This document shows positions 51,080 to 59,278 of a DNA stretch of 64,000 nucleotides, piece by piece. The translations under genes and the position numbers were made by a program. The DNA is from SCGC-AG-212-J23 sp035762345 (lineage in GTDB: Bacteria > Pseudomonadota > Gammaproteobacteria > Burkholderiales > SG8-39). Where the stretch lies: assembly GCA_035762345.1 (NCBI GenBank), contig DASTPE010000107.1, positions 10,471 through 74,470 on the forward strand, in the 5' to 3' direction. Within the stretch, counting starts at the first letter, position 1, and every line of letters begins with the position of its first letter. The notes under the pieces are model-generated. The model saw nothing but the letters and a program-made list of their open reading frames with translations. It was not told the origin of the DNA and searched no databases.

Positions 51080-52272
51080 CACACCACTCCTCCTTGTCTG
51101 AGTTTCGCGATCTCCGCCGCGTTGTAATTGAGCTCCTTGAGAATTTCGTCGGTGTGCTCGCCGATTTCGGGCGTCGGCGCCACCACCTTGCCCGGCGTGC
51201 GCGAAAGGCGCGCCGCCTGCGCGAGCACCTTGAAGCGGCCGAGCTTGCCGTGCTCGACGTCGGTGGCGACGCCGAGGTGCTGTACCTGCGGATCGGAGAA
51301 AACTTCGCCCACGTTGTAGATCGGGCCGCACGGCACGCCGGCCTTGTTCAGAACTCCGATCCACTCGGCGCTCGTGTTCTCGACGAGCGCCTTCTCGATC
51401 TCGGCGTTGAGCTTTTTGCGATTCTCGGCGCGCTTCTGCGGGCCCTTGAACTCGGGCGCCTGCAGCATGTCTTCGCGCTCGAGGGCCTTGCACAGGCTCG
51501 TCCACTGTCCTTCGCCCGAAGCCGCAACGTTGATGTGGCCGTCCTTCGTCTTGTAGGCCGAGGTCGGCATGCTCGTCGGATGGTCGTTGCCCACTTGCGG
51601 CGGCACCTCGCCCTTCATGAGGAAGCGAGCCGCCTGGAAATCGAGCAACGAGATCCCCGCCTGCAAAAGTGAGCTTTGCACCCACTGGCCCTTATCCGAG
51701 CTCTCGCGCTCGAGCAGCGCCGTCATCACCCCAAGCGCCGCGTAAAGACCAGCCGCGAGATCCGCGATCGCCGCGCCGGTGCGCACCGGGCCCTGCCCGG
51801 GAAGGCCGGTGACCGACATGAGCCCGCTCATGCCTTGCGCGATCTGGTCGAACCCCGGCCGGTCGCGGTACGGGCCGTCCTGGCCGAAGCCGGAAATGCT
51901 CGCGAGGATGATTCTTGGATTTATCTTGGACAGCGATTCATAGTCGATTCCGAGCCGGTATTTGACGTCGGGCCGGTAATTCTCCACCACGACGTCGGCC
52001 GTCTTCACCAGGCGCTCGAGCACCTCGCGGGCCTGCGGGAGCTTGAGGTTCAGCGTCATCGAACGCTTGTTGCGATGCAGGTTCTGCATGTCGGGACCGT
52101 GGCGCGGCCCGCCCATGCCTTCGTTCGGGTCGACACCCGGGGGTGACTCGACCTTGATCACATCGGCGCCGAAGTCAGCGAACTGGCGCACGCACGTCGG
52201 CCCCGCCCTGACGCGTGAAAAGTCTAGAATCCGCAGGCGCGAAAGCGCCGTGGAAGCGGCGATCTTTGGCAT
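51079..52272 (-). CDS. CaiB/BaiF family (class III) CoA-transferase
   Basis: 397-residue enzyme that moves CoA between carboxylic acids through an aspartyl-CoA anhydride. The catalytic Asp171 is in TGAAIADLAAGLYAALG. Other marks: ILDFSRVRAGPTCVRQFADFG near residue 15 (quoted part split), GADVIKVESP, HRNKRSMTLNLK and GFDQIAQGMSGLM. Divergent from the CHRD lipoprotein gene across 50 bp. Substrates unknown; formyl-CoA/oxalate, succinyl or mesaconyl types are all possible. Confidence 0.93.
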   Translation of the reverse strand: MPKIAASTALSRLRILDFSRVRAGPTCVRQFADFGADVIKVESPPGVDPNEGMGGPRHGPDMQNLHRNKRSMTLNLKLPQAREVLERLVKTADVVVENYRPDVKYRLGIDYESLSKINPRIILASISGFGQDGPYRDRPGFDQIAQGMSGLMSVTGLPGQGPVRTGAAIADLAAGLYAALGVMTALLERESSDKGQWVQSSLLQAGISLLDFQAARFLMKGEVPPQVGNDHPTSMPTSAYKTKDGHINVAASGEGQWTSLCKALEREDMLQAPEFKGPQKRAENRKKLNAEIEKALVENTSAEWIGVLNKAGVPCGPIYNVGEVFSDPQVQHLGVATDVEHGKLGRFKVLAQAARLSRTPGKVVAPTPEIGEHTDEILKELNYNAAEIAKLRQGGVV

Positions 52273-52322
52273 AGGAATATTCTAGCCGCCCGCGTATTGC
52301 GATTTCTCAAGAGAGGACGACC

Positions 52323-52754
52323 ATGAACAAAGTAATAGCGAAACTGATCCTCGCCGGCGCGGCGCTCGCGCTCTCCGCCTGCTCGTCTATGCCCGACTGG
52401 ATGCCAGGCAGCGGCGCGATCAAGGTGAACTTGTCGGGCACCGAGGAAGTGCCGCCGCTCACCGTACCAGGCTCGGGGTCGGGCAGCTTCCGCGTCGCAG
52501 ACGACGGCACCGTTACCGGCAGCGTGACCACCAAGGACGTGCAGGGCACCATGGCGCACATCCACCGCGGCGCCAAGGGCACCAACGGGCCGGTGATCGT
52601 GCCGCTCGACAAGAAGGGCGACACCTACAGCGTCCCCGCGGGCCGCAAGCTCACGCCCGAGCAGATGGCGGACCTGAAGGCGGGCAGGCTCTATGTCAAC
52701 GTGCACACCGAGCGCAACAAGGGCGGAGAGGTGCGCGGCCAGCTCCAGCCCTGA
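52323..52754 (+). CDS. CHRD-domain lipoprotein
   Basis: 143-residue protein. A lipoprotein signal with lipobox LSACSS places it in a membrane facing the periplasm. The rest is one CHRD domain: VNLSGTEEVPPLTVPGSGSG, TMAHIHRGAKGTNGPVIVPL and LYVNVHTERNKGGEVRGQL. CHRD domains are of unknown function, some in secreted or surface proteins. The stop overlaps the probable CTG start of the next gene. Confidence 0.9.
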   Translation: MNKVIAKLILAGAALALSACSSMPDWMPGSGAIKVNLSGTEEVPPLTVPGSGSGSFRVADDGTVTGSVTTKDVQGTMAHIHRGAKGTNGPVIVPLDKKGDTYSVPAGRKLTPEQMADLKAGRLYVNVHTERNKGGEVRGQLQP

Positions 52755-53710
52755 GCACGAAATACATTGCGCTTTTCGCCTGCGCCATGACGGCGCAGGC
52801 GGCTTTGGCGGAGTTTCCCGAGCGGCCGCTGCGCCTCATCGTGCCGCAAGCCGCGGGCAGCGCGACCGACAACGTCGCGCGCATCATGGCGGCCGCGCTC
52901 GCCAGGGACCTCAGTCAAGCCGTGGTCGTCGACAATCGTCCCGGCGGCGCGCTCACGATCGGCATCGACGCGGTCGCCAAAGCCCCGCCCGACGGCTACA
53001 CGCTCGGCCAGGGACCGGTGGGCGCGCTCGCGATCACACGCCACATGGTGGCGAAGCTGCCCTACGACATCGAGCGCGACCTGCAGCCGGTCGCGCTGGT
53101 AACCACGGGTTACATGCTTCTCGCCGTCTCTCCAAAATCCGACTTCCATTCGGTCAAGGACCTGATCGAGTACGCTAGAAAGAACCCGGGGAAGCTTTCC
53201 AACGCCTCGTCGAGCAACGGCTCGCCGGGCCACGTGAGCGGCGAGCTCTTCAAGCACATGACGGGCACCGACATCGTGCACATCCCTTACAAGGGCGGCG
53301 CGCCGGCGATCGCCGACCTCATCGCCGGCAATGTGCAGCTCATATTCGAAAGCACCAATTCGATCGCATCGCACGTCAAAGCGGGGCGCGTGCGCGCGCT
53401 CGCGGTCACGGGCGAGCGGCGCTCCGCGAGCCTGCCCGATGTCCCGACATTGATCGAAGCCGGCGTGCCGGGCTACGAGGTGAACGTATGGAGCGGCATC
53501 ATCACCACCGCGGGCGTGCCGCGTCCGGTGCTCGACAAGCTGAACGGCGCGGTCAATCGCGCGCTCCAGCAGCCCGACACCAGGGAGCGCCTGGCCCAGC
53601 TCGGCAGCGAAGGCGGCGGCGGCACGCCCGAGGCTTTCGCCGAGCTGATCCGCCGCGACTCGGCAAAGTGGGCCGAAGTCGTGCGCCGCTCGGGCGCCAA
53701 GATCGACTAG
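52751..53710 (+). CDS. Tripartite tricarboxylate transporter substrate-binding protein (Bug family)
   Basis: Periplasmic receptor, 319 residues if started at CTG 52751 or 307 from ATG 52787. CTG is preferred: it overlaps the CHRD stop (CTGA), and only from there is there a full signal peptide (STKYIALFACAMTAQAALA). The domain opens FPERPLRLIVPQAAGSATDN, with VVVDNRPGGALTIGID and PPDGYTLGQGPVG. No ATG, GTG or TTG is available in between. No TctAB or enzyme is adjacent, only the CHRD lipoprotein. Confidence 0.87.
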   Translation: MSTKYIALFACAMTAQAALAEFPERPLRLIVPQAAGSATDNVARIMAAALARDLSQAVVVDNRPGGALTIGIDAVAKAPPDGYTLGQGPVGALAITRHMVAKLPYDIERDLQPVALVTTGYMLLAVSPKSDFHSVKDLIEYARKNPGKLSNASSSNGSPGHVSGELFKHMTGTDIVHIPYKGGAPAIADLIAGNVQLIFESTNSIASHVKAGRVRALAVTGERRSASLPDVPTLIEAGVPGYEVNVWSGIITTAGVPRPVLDKLNGAVNRALQQPDTRERLAQLGSEGGGGTPEAFAELIRRDSAKWAEVVRRSGAKID

Positions 53711-53729
53711 CGCCGGAATGCCGGGTCGG

Positions 53730-53748
53730 CCGGGGCTGTTAGCCCCGG
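53730..53748 (+). promoter_or_regulatory. Short perfect hairpin before a strong ribosome-binding site
   Basis: CCGGGGCT, 3 nt loop, AGCCCCGG: a perfect 8 bp GC-rich stem. It is followed by CAAAGGAGGAGG rather than a T-run, so it is not a classical terminator. It sits three bases before the ribosome-binding site of the next gene and could affect mRNA processing or initiation. Confidence 0.5.
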
Positions 53749-53764
53749 CAAAGGAGGAGGTCCC

Positions 53765-54343
53765 ATGAAACGCCTGGCGCTTCTCATCCTCGTGTTCTTT
53801 TCCTCGTTGTCAATCGCGCAAGCTCCGACGCGGGTGCGCGGCACGATTGCGACGCTCGACGGCGACATCCTGTCGGTCAAGTCGCGCGACGGCAAGGACG
53901 TCAAGATCCACCTCACCTCGGACGCGCAGGTGGCTACCACCAAGAAGGCGACGATGGCCGACTTCAAGCCAGGGAGCTACGTCGGCGTGACATCGGTAAA
54001 AGGGCCCAACGGGCGCCTCGTTGCAAAGCGGGTGCACGCGCTCGGGCCGCAGGTTCCGGCGGGTCACATGGCGTGGGACTCCATCCCGGACTCGCTAATG
54101 ACGAACGCCACCATGGAAAGCAGCGCGCAGGTGAGCGGCGGCAACGAGCTTACGCTCAAATACAAGGACGGGGCGCAGAAGATCCTCGTCACGCCGGAGA
54201 CGGAGTTCTTCACTTTCGTGCCCGGCAGCCGAGCCGATCTCAAGCCCGGCGAAACCATCTTCACGGGCGCGCGCGGCGAGGGCGGCAAGCTCGTCACGCA
54301 GCGCATCTCGGTCAGCAAGGATGGCGTCAATCCGCCTCAGTAG
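53765..54343 (+). CDS. Secreted beta-rich protein of unknown function, first of a tandem pair
   Basis: 192 residues. Signal peptide MKRLALLILVFFSSLSIAQA, then two repeats of an OB/beta-like pattern: TRVRGTIATLDGDILSVKS, ADFKPGSYVGVTSVKGPNGR, and MTNATMESSAQVSGGNELTL. It is clearly paralogous to the next gene. RBS AAAGGAGGAGG is very strong. Similar proteins are sometimes labelled DUF5666-like or, misleadingly, as permease parts; no function can be assigned. Its end overlaps the next gene by 23 bases. Confidence 0.85.
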   Translation: MKRLALLILVFFSSLSIAQAPTRVRGTIATLDGDILSVKSRDGKDVKIHLTSDAQVATTKKATMADFKPGSYVGVTSVKGPNGRLVAKRVHALGPQVPAGHMAWDSIPDSLMTNATMESSAQVSGGNELTLKYKDGAQKILVTPETEFFTFVPGSRADLKPGETIFTGARGEGGKLVTQRISVSKDGVNPPQ

Positions 54344-54881
54344 GGTCTTTCTGCTGGGGATTGTTCTCGCGCTCTGCGGCACAAGCCTCCATGCCCAAAC
54401 CCGCGTGCGCGGCACGATCAGCGCATTCGACGGCAAGACCGTGACGGTCGATGGCAAGGAGCAGGTGGTGTTGAGCGAGAAGACCGAGATCGTGTATGCC
54501 CTGCCGATCGCGCTTTCCGATATCAAGCCGGGCGACTTCCTCGCGATCACGTCGGTGAAACAACCCGACGGCAGGCTGCTCGCTTACGAAGTGCGCCGCT
54601 TCCCGAAGCCGGTGAATCCCGGCCACCGCCCGTTCGACGGGCGCGACGACCAGACCATGACCAATGCGAGCGTCGGCGCGGTCGTGCAGGCGGCGAGCGG
54701 CCGAGAGCTCATGATGACGTACGAAGGAGGCGCGCAAAAGATCCACGTTCCGGAAAGCGCTTCCATTTCGACGCTCATCGCCGGCGGTGCTACACAGCTC
54801 CTGCCCGGCGCGCCGGTCAGCCTGACCCACGATGCGAACGGTGTCGCGCTTCGCATCCAGGTCGGCCCACCCAAGAAATAG
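54321..54881 (+). CDS. Secreted beta-rich protein of unknown function, second of a tandem pair
   Basis: 186 residues. Signal peptide within residues 1-25 (RVFLLGIVLALCGTSLHA). The mature part aligns with the preceding protein: TRVRGTISAFDGKTVTVDG, SDIKPGDFLAITSVKQPDGR, QTMTNASVGAVVQAASGREL. It arose by tandem duplication and has diverged well since. Likely periplasmic, with a role shared with its partner. Eight bases separate its stop from the convergent methyltransferase stop. Confidence 0.85.
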   Translation: MASIRLSRVFLLGIVLALCGTSLHAQTRVRGTISAFDGKTVTVDGKEQVVLSEKTEIVYALPIALSDIKPGDFLAITSVKQPDGRLLAYEVRRFPKPVNPGHRPFDGRDDQTMTNASVGAVVQAASGRELMMTYEGGAQKIHVPESASISTLIAGGATQLLPGAPVSLTHDANGVALRIQVGPPKK

Positions 54882-54889
54882 TAATTAAG

Positions 54890-55675
54890 TCAGCCCACGG
54901 TGCCCTTGACGGCCCAGGCTCGGGCGACGAGATGGATCGAGCCGTCGCGACGAAAGGGCAGCGTGGAGCGGATGCGGTCGCGAAGCGTCGCGCGCCGCGT
55001 TTCGTCGAGCGACATGCAGTAGCCCGGCGCGGGGCCCTGTCCGCCGATAAACGGCGTCCAGTAGTCGTCGAAATCCCGGAACGGCGTGGGCGCATCGATG
55101 ACACGCACTTGCACGTGGTGCATACCGGCCTCCCGGAATAACTTTGCTAAGGCGTCTTCCTTGCACAACGGAAAGCGCACGCCCTCGTCCAAGGCGCGCG
55201 CGGCCGCATCGAGCTCGACCGCGGCGTCCCAGAAGTAGCGCATCAGCTCCATCTTGCCGGCGTAATCCCACACGTACACGCCGACCTTCCCACCCGGCCG
55301 CACCGCGCGGCGCATCTCGCCGGCGGCGCGCTCGGGCTTCGATACGAAGTTGAGGACGAGCCCCGCGACCGCCGCGTCGAATTCGCCGTCCTTTGCCGCT
55401 AGCGCCTGCGCGTCGCCGACTTCGAACGAGGCGCCGTTCGTGCGCTGTCTTGCGAACTCGACGAAGCCGGCAGAAGGATCGACGCCGTGCACGCTTCGCG
55501 GCGCGCAATCGCGCAGGATCGTTTGGGTGAGCGCGCCGGTACCGCAGCCGACGTCAAGCCATCGCGCTTCGCGCGGCACGCCGAGCCAGCCGAGGAATTC
55601 CTTTGCCACGACCCGGCTCCAGCGGCCGACGTAGGGCTCGTAGAGATCGCCCGCCGCCCAGACGTCCTTCTTCAT
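54890..55675 (-). CDS. Class I SAM-dependent methyltransferase
   Basis: 261-residue methyltransferase from ATG 55675, overlapping the flavoprotein stop as ATGA. Motif I is LDVGCGTGALTQTI; GVDPSAGFVEFARQR and DAQALAAKDGEFDAAVAGL supply motifs II and III, followed by RPGGKVGVYVWDYAGKM. The substrate is unknown: UbiE-like C- or O-methylation of a small molecule is the usual guess. Last gene of the SDR-Bug-flavoprotein operon. Confidence 0.9.
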   Translation of the reverse strand: MKKDVWAAGDLYEPYVGRWSRVVAKEFLGWLGVPREARWLDVGCGTGALTQTILRDCAPRSVHGVDPSAGFVEFARQRTNGASFEVGDAQALAAKDGEFDAAVAGLVLNFVSKPERAAGEMRRAVRPGGKVGVYVWDYAGKMELMRYFWDAAVELDAAARALDEGVRFPLCKEDALAKLFREAGMHHVQVRVIDAPTPFRDFDDYWTPFIGGQGPAPGYCMSLDETRRATLRDRIRSTLPFRRDGSIHLVARAWAVKGTVG

Positions 55676-57141
55676 GCCGCGGCTTTGGCTGCGTTCCGGC
55701 CGGCGATGCGCCCGAACACCGAGCCGTTGGTGAGCCCGGAGCCGCCGGGATAGTTGAACCAGAAAATCCCGCCCACGAGCTCGCCCGCGGCGTAGAGACC
55801 GGGGATCGGCTCGCCGTCGGTATTGATCACCTGCGCGTCGGTGTTGATCTTGAGTCCCCCGAAGGTGAAGGTGATGCCACAGGTGACGGCGTAAGCCTCG
55901 AACGGCGGGGCGTCGAGGGTATTCGCCCAGTTCGATTTGTTGATGTTGAGGTTTTCGGTACGCCTTCCGTCCTTCACGTTCGGGTTGAACGGGATATCGG
56001 TGCGAACGGCCTTGTTGTAGGCCTGGATTTCCGCAAGCGCGTTTTCGGCATTCGTGTCCTCCAGTTGCTTGACGAGGTCTTGAAGTGTGTTTGCCACGCG
56101 CCGGGTGACCTGCTTGATCCGGTACTCGTCCCGCAGCTGCGCCTTCACTTTGGCATCGAAGATCTGCCAGGCGAATTGCTGCGGCTGACCGAGGATGACG
56201 CGGCCGTACTTGGCGTAGGTGTAATTGCGGAAATCCGCGCCCTCGTCGACAAAGCGCCTGCCCTCGGCGTTGATGTAGATGCCCCACGGGTAGGAATGCT
56301 TCTGGAATTGGTCGCCGACCGCGAGGTCGCCGAACTCCGGCGCATTTCGGTCCCAAGCCACCGCGTGGCAGCCGGACCAGTTGCCGTACGCGGCCGCGCC
56401 GATGTCGAGCGCCATCCGGATCGCGTCGCCGGTGTTGAAGCGCGTGCCGCGCACCTTGGCGAGCTCCCAGCCCGGGCCGAGGTAGCGTGTGCGCCACTCG
56501 GTATTCGCCTGAAAACCGCCCGCGGCGAGGACAACCGCCTTGCTTTTCAACTGGACGGTCTTGTTGTCTTTCCTTGCGACGACCCCGTGCACACCTTCAT
56601 CGTCCGAAATCAAAGAAAGCGCGCGCGCGCGGTACCAGATCTCGACGCCCTTCTTGCGCGCGATCTGGGTGAGCGAGTCGACGAGCCCCGGCCCGCCGCC
56701 TACCGTCTCGACGGTCAGCCCGCCCCAGAACTTGAACCGGCCACCAATGTTGAACGCCTGCCGGCCCCAGGCCGCGGTAAACCGCATGCCGTTACTGCGC
56801 ATCCAGACTACGGTGGGAAAGCTTTGCTTTACCAGAACCTCTGTGAGGTCCGGGTCACAGCGGTAGTCGGTGACCCGCGCCATGTCGTCGAAGAACTGCT
56901 CCTCGGTATAGGTCCCGAAGTCGCTGCGCGCGATTTCGTCACCCGAGAGGTCGATCACCTGCTTGAGATCCTCGACGCCGTTGTAGACGACGCGCATGAG
57001 GCCGGCGGTAAAGCGCGAATTGCCGCCGGATTCCTCTTCCGGCGCACGCTCCAGCACCAGGACCTTCTTGCAGAACTCGGAGGCGGAAAGCGCCGCGCAA
57101 AGCGCCGCGTTGCCGCCGCCGATGACAATTACGTCATACAT
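55672..57141 (-). CDS. FAD-dependent dehydrogenase, TcuA-like (tricarballylate dehydrogenase family)
   Basis: 489-residue flavoprotein of the fumarate-reductase/3-ketosteroid-dehydrogenase superfamily. FAD motif VIVIGGGNAALCAALSA at the N-terminus, VLERAPEEESGGNSRFT, and a C-terminal AAGELVGGIFWFNYPGGSGL region typical of TcuA. TcuA oxidises tricarballylate to cis-aconitate with an iron-sulfur partner TcuB, which is missing here. It shares one base with the Bug stop (TAATG), so uptake and oxidation are coupled. The substrate may be a related polycarboxylate. Confidence 0.9.
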   Translation of the reverse strand: MYDVIVIGGGNAALCAALSASEFCKKVLVLERAPEEESGGNSRFTAGLMRVVYNGVEDLKQVIDLSGDEIARSDFGTYTEEQFFDDMARVTDYRCDPDLTEVLVKQSFPTVVWMRSNGMRFTAAWGRQAFNIGGRFKFWGGLTVETVGGGPGLVDSLTQIARKKGVEIWYRARALSLISDDEGVHGVVARKDNKTVQLKSKAVVLAAGGFQANTEWRTRYLGPGWELAKVRGTRFNTGDAIRMALDIGAAAYGNWSGCHAVAWDRNAPEFGDLAVGDQFQKHSYPWGIYINAEGRRFVDEGADFRNYTYAKYGRVILGQPQQFAWQIFDAKVKAQLRDEYRIKQVTRRVANTLQDLVKQLEDTNAENALAEIQAYNKAVRTDIPFNPNVKDGRRTENLNINKSNWANTLDAPPFEAYAVTCGITFTFGGLKINTDAQVINTDGEPIPGLYAAGELVGGIFWFNYPGGSGLTNGSVFGRIAGRNAAKAAA

Positions 57142-58097
57142 TAGTCCGCCTTCACGCCAGCCTTCTGGATGACTTCCTTCCAGCGCGCCTGCTCTTTCGC
57201 GATGAACTCGCCGTACTCCTGCGGTGTCGAGCCGATCGCTTCGGCGTCGTCTGCCTTGAAGCGCTCGACGACCGAGGGACTTTTCGCGGCCTTCGCGGCC
57301 TCGTTCGCGAGGCGCTTGATGACCGCAGGCGGAGTCTTGGCCGGCACGTTGAGGCCGTACCACTGGCTCGCTTCGAACCCGGGGTAGCCCTGCTCCGCCA
57401 CGGTGCCGACGTCGGGCAGCGTCGGAAGGCGCTGGGGGGTGCCCACGGCAATGACGCGCAGCTTCCCGGCCTTGACGTGCGGCATCAAAGGCGGCGTCCC
57501 CGCCGAGGTTGCATGCGTGCGGCCGGCGACGAGGTCCACCAGGTTCGGCCCGGTCCCCTTGTACGGAACGTGCTGCAGATTCATGCCGCTCACGAGCTTG
57601 AGGTACTCCATAGCCAGGTGGCCGGCGCTGCCATTGCCCGCCGAGCCGTAATAGAGCTCGCCCGGCTTCGCTTTCGCGAGCGCCACGAGCTCGCGCAGGT
57701 TCTTCGCCGGCACGTCGGCGTGCACGACGAAGATGTTCGGCACCTTTGCGAGCAGCGAAACGGGCGCGAAGTCGCGGTTGACGTCGTAGCCCAGGTTCTG
57801 GGTCATGAAAGGAGTCATGGCGAAGCTGCCGACGTGGCCGATGATCATCGTGTAGCCGTCGGGGTCGGCGCGCGCGACGTCGTGCATGGCGAGGTTGCCG
57901 CCGCCGCCGCCCTTGTTCTCGACCACGATGGCCTGCCCGAGGCCTTTCTCCATTTCCGCCGCGACGCTGCGTGCCACGATCGTGCTCGAGCCGCCCGGCG
58001 CGAACGGCACCACGAGGCGAATGGGCTTGTTGGGATAGGTTTGCGCGTGAGCGACACCTGCGACGGCAAATGCAATTCCGAACAGGAAGATCTTCAT
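57141..58097 (-). CDS. Tripartite tricarboxylate transporter substrate-binding protein (Bug family)
   Basis: 318-residue periplasmic receptor from ATG 58097. Signal peptide MKIFLFGIAFAVAGVAHA, then YPNKPIRLVVPFAPGGSST, VVENKGGGGGNLAMHD and DPDGYTMIIGHVG. Located between an SDR and a TcuA-like dehydrogenase, so its ligand is probably the acid oxidised by the latter. RBS AAGGAGA precedes the ATG. Confidence 0.93.
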   Translation of the reverse strand: MKIFLFGIAFAVAGVAHAQTYPNKPIRLVVPFAPGGSSTIVARSVAAEMEKGLGQAIVVENKGGGGGNLAMHDVARADPDGYTMIIGHVGSFAMTPFMTQNLGYDVNRDFAPVSLLAKVPNIFVVHADVPAKNLRELVALAKAKPGELYYGSAGNGSAGHLAMEYLKLVSGMNLQHVPYKGTGPNLVDLVAGRTHATSAGTPPLMPHVKAGKLRVIAVGTPQRLPTLPDVGTVAEQGYPGFEASQWYGLNVPAKTPPAVIKRLANEAAKAAKSPSVVERFKADDAEAIGSTPQEYGEFIAKEQARWKEVIQKAGVKAD

Positions 58098-58105
58098 GTC
58101 TCTCC

Positions 58106-58846
58106 TTAAAACTGATAGCGGCGCAGGCCACCGTCGACGGGAATCACCGCACCGGTGATGTAGCGCGCAAGCGGCGAAGCGAGGAAGCACACCAGGTTCG
58201 CGATGTCGGCCGGCTGGCCATACTCGCCGACTGGAATGTCCTCTTCGCTCTCGCGCTTGCGAAACTCGGGCGGGTAGTTGCGCAGGATCTGCTCGCTGAT
58301 GATGCGGCCCGGCGGCACGCAGTTCACGGTGATCCCATACTTGCCAACCTCGCGCGACAGGCCCTTGGCCCACGAATGCATCGCCGCCTTCGCCGCGAAG
58401 GCGCCGTTCAGACCCTCGGGCTCGGACTTGCCGGTGATGTTGATGATGCGGCCCCACTTGCGCCCGATCATCTGCGCGAGCAGCCGGTGCGCGAGCTGGC
58501 GCTGGCGCGTGAAGTTCAGCGTGAGCGCCTCCTCCCACTGCGCTTCGGTGGCTTCCAGCGTGAAGCGCCGGCTGCCGCCGGCGTTATTCACCAGGATCTC
58601 GACCGCTCCCAGGCCCCGCAGCGCTTCGGTGGCGATCTTTTCAACCGAACCTTCGGAAAGCAAATCGCACTCGATGATGACGAGCTTTACACCGAGCTCG
58701 TTCTCGAGCGCCTCGAGCAGCTTTCGCCGGCGGGCGACGACGGCCAGATGAACGCCTTCGCGGGCGAGCGCTGTAGCGATTCCGCGACCGATCCCCATGC
58801 TCGCGCCGGTGACGAGGGCGGTACGCCCCTGAATGCCGAGCTCCAT
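58106..58846 (-). CDS. SDR-family protein lacking the catalytic tyrosine
   Basis: 246-residue SDR from ATG 58846. The cofactor motif TGASMGIG (residues 13-20) and NNAG (87-90) are normal. At the active site the sequence is GLNGAFAAKAAMHSWAKGL: Lys153 is present, but Ala149 takes the position of Tyr in Y-x3-K, with Phe150 next to it. INITGKSEP replaces the usual INISS. The C-terminus TGAVIPVDGGLRRYQF is typical. It either uses other residues or is non-catalytic. First gene of the TcuA-like operon. Confidence 0.88.
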   Translation of the reverse strand: MELGIQGRTALVTGASMGIGRGIATALAREGVHLAVVARRRKLLEALENELGVKLVIIECDLLSEGSVEKIATEALRGLGAVEILVNNAGGSRRFTLEATEAQWEEALTLNFTRQRQLAHRLLAQMIGRKWGRIINITGKSEPEGLNGAFAAKAAMHSWAKGLSREVGKYGITVNCVPPGRIISEQILRNYPPEFRKRESEEDIPVGEYGQPADIANLVCFLASPLARYITGAVIPVDGGLRRYQF

Positions 58847-58919
58847 GGAAGGGAGCCATCCTACCGGATTACGGCACGCGAATTGCGAGGCCCAATATGT
58901 CGTCATTTGAGGAGCAGTC

Positions 58920-59258
58920 ATGAAGACGTTGCTCGCAGTACTCCTGGCAGGCGTTGCCGGCACGGCGGCTGCCGCGCCCAGGGCCGAGAGCGCGACCGAA
59001 TGTGGAATCGCCGCGGACATGGCGGTGGTGGCGCGCTCGCTCGCGCAGGAAGAAATCAAGCCGCCCCAGGCCGGGGCGATCATGGCGCGCATCTACGACG
59101 TGTCGGACTCGGCGCGCGGCAAGGAGCTGATGAAGGACATCATCGACGCCGCGTATCGCAAGAACGGCGACTCGAGCCAGAAATTCGCCGAGGAGCTCTT
59201 TACGGCGTGCATGAAGGACGGCGGCAACATGGACACCGTCCTGGGCAAAGCGCTGTAG
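58920..59258 (+). CDS. Small secreted protein of unknown function
   Basis: 112 residues with signal peptide MKTLLAVLLAGVAGTAAAA. The mature part has two Cys (ECGIAADMAVVARSLAQEE and LFTACMKDGGN) that may form a disulfide, and is mostly helical. RBS GAGGAG is present. Single gene between two minus-strand operons. No family recognised. Confidence 0.8.
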   Translation: MKTLLAVLLAGVAGTAAAAPRAESATECGIAADMAVVARSLAQEEIKPPQAGAIMARIYDVSDSARGKELMKDIIDAAYRKNGDSSQKFAEELFTACMKDGGNMDTVLGKAL

Positions 59259-59278
59259 GAATTACGCGGCGTTTCTCG

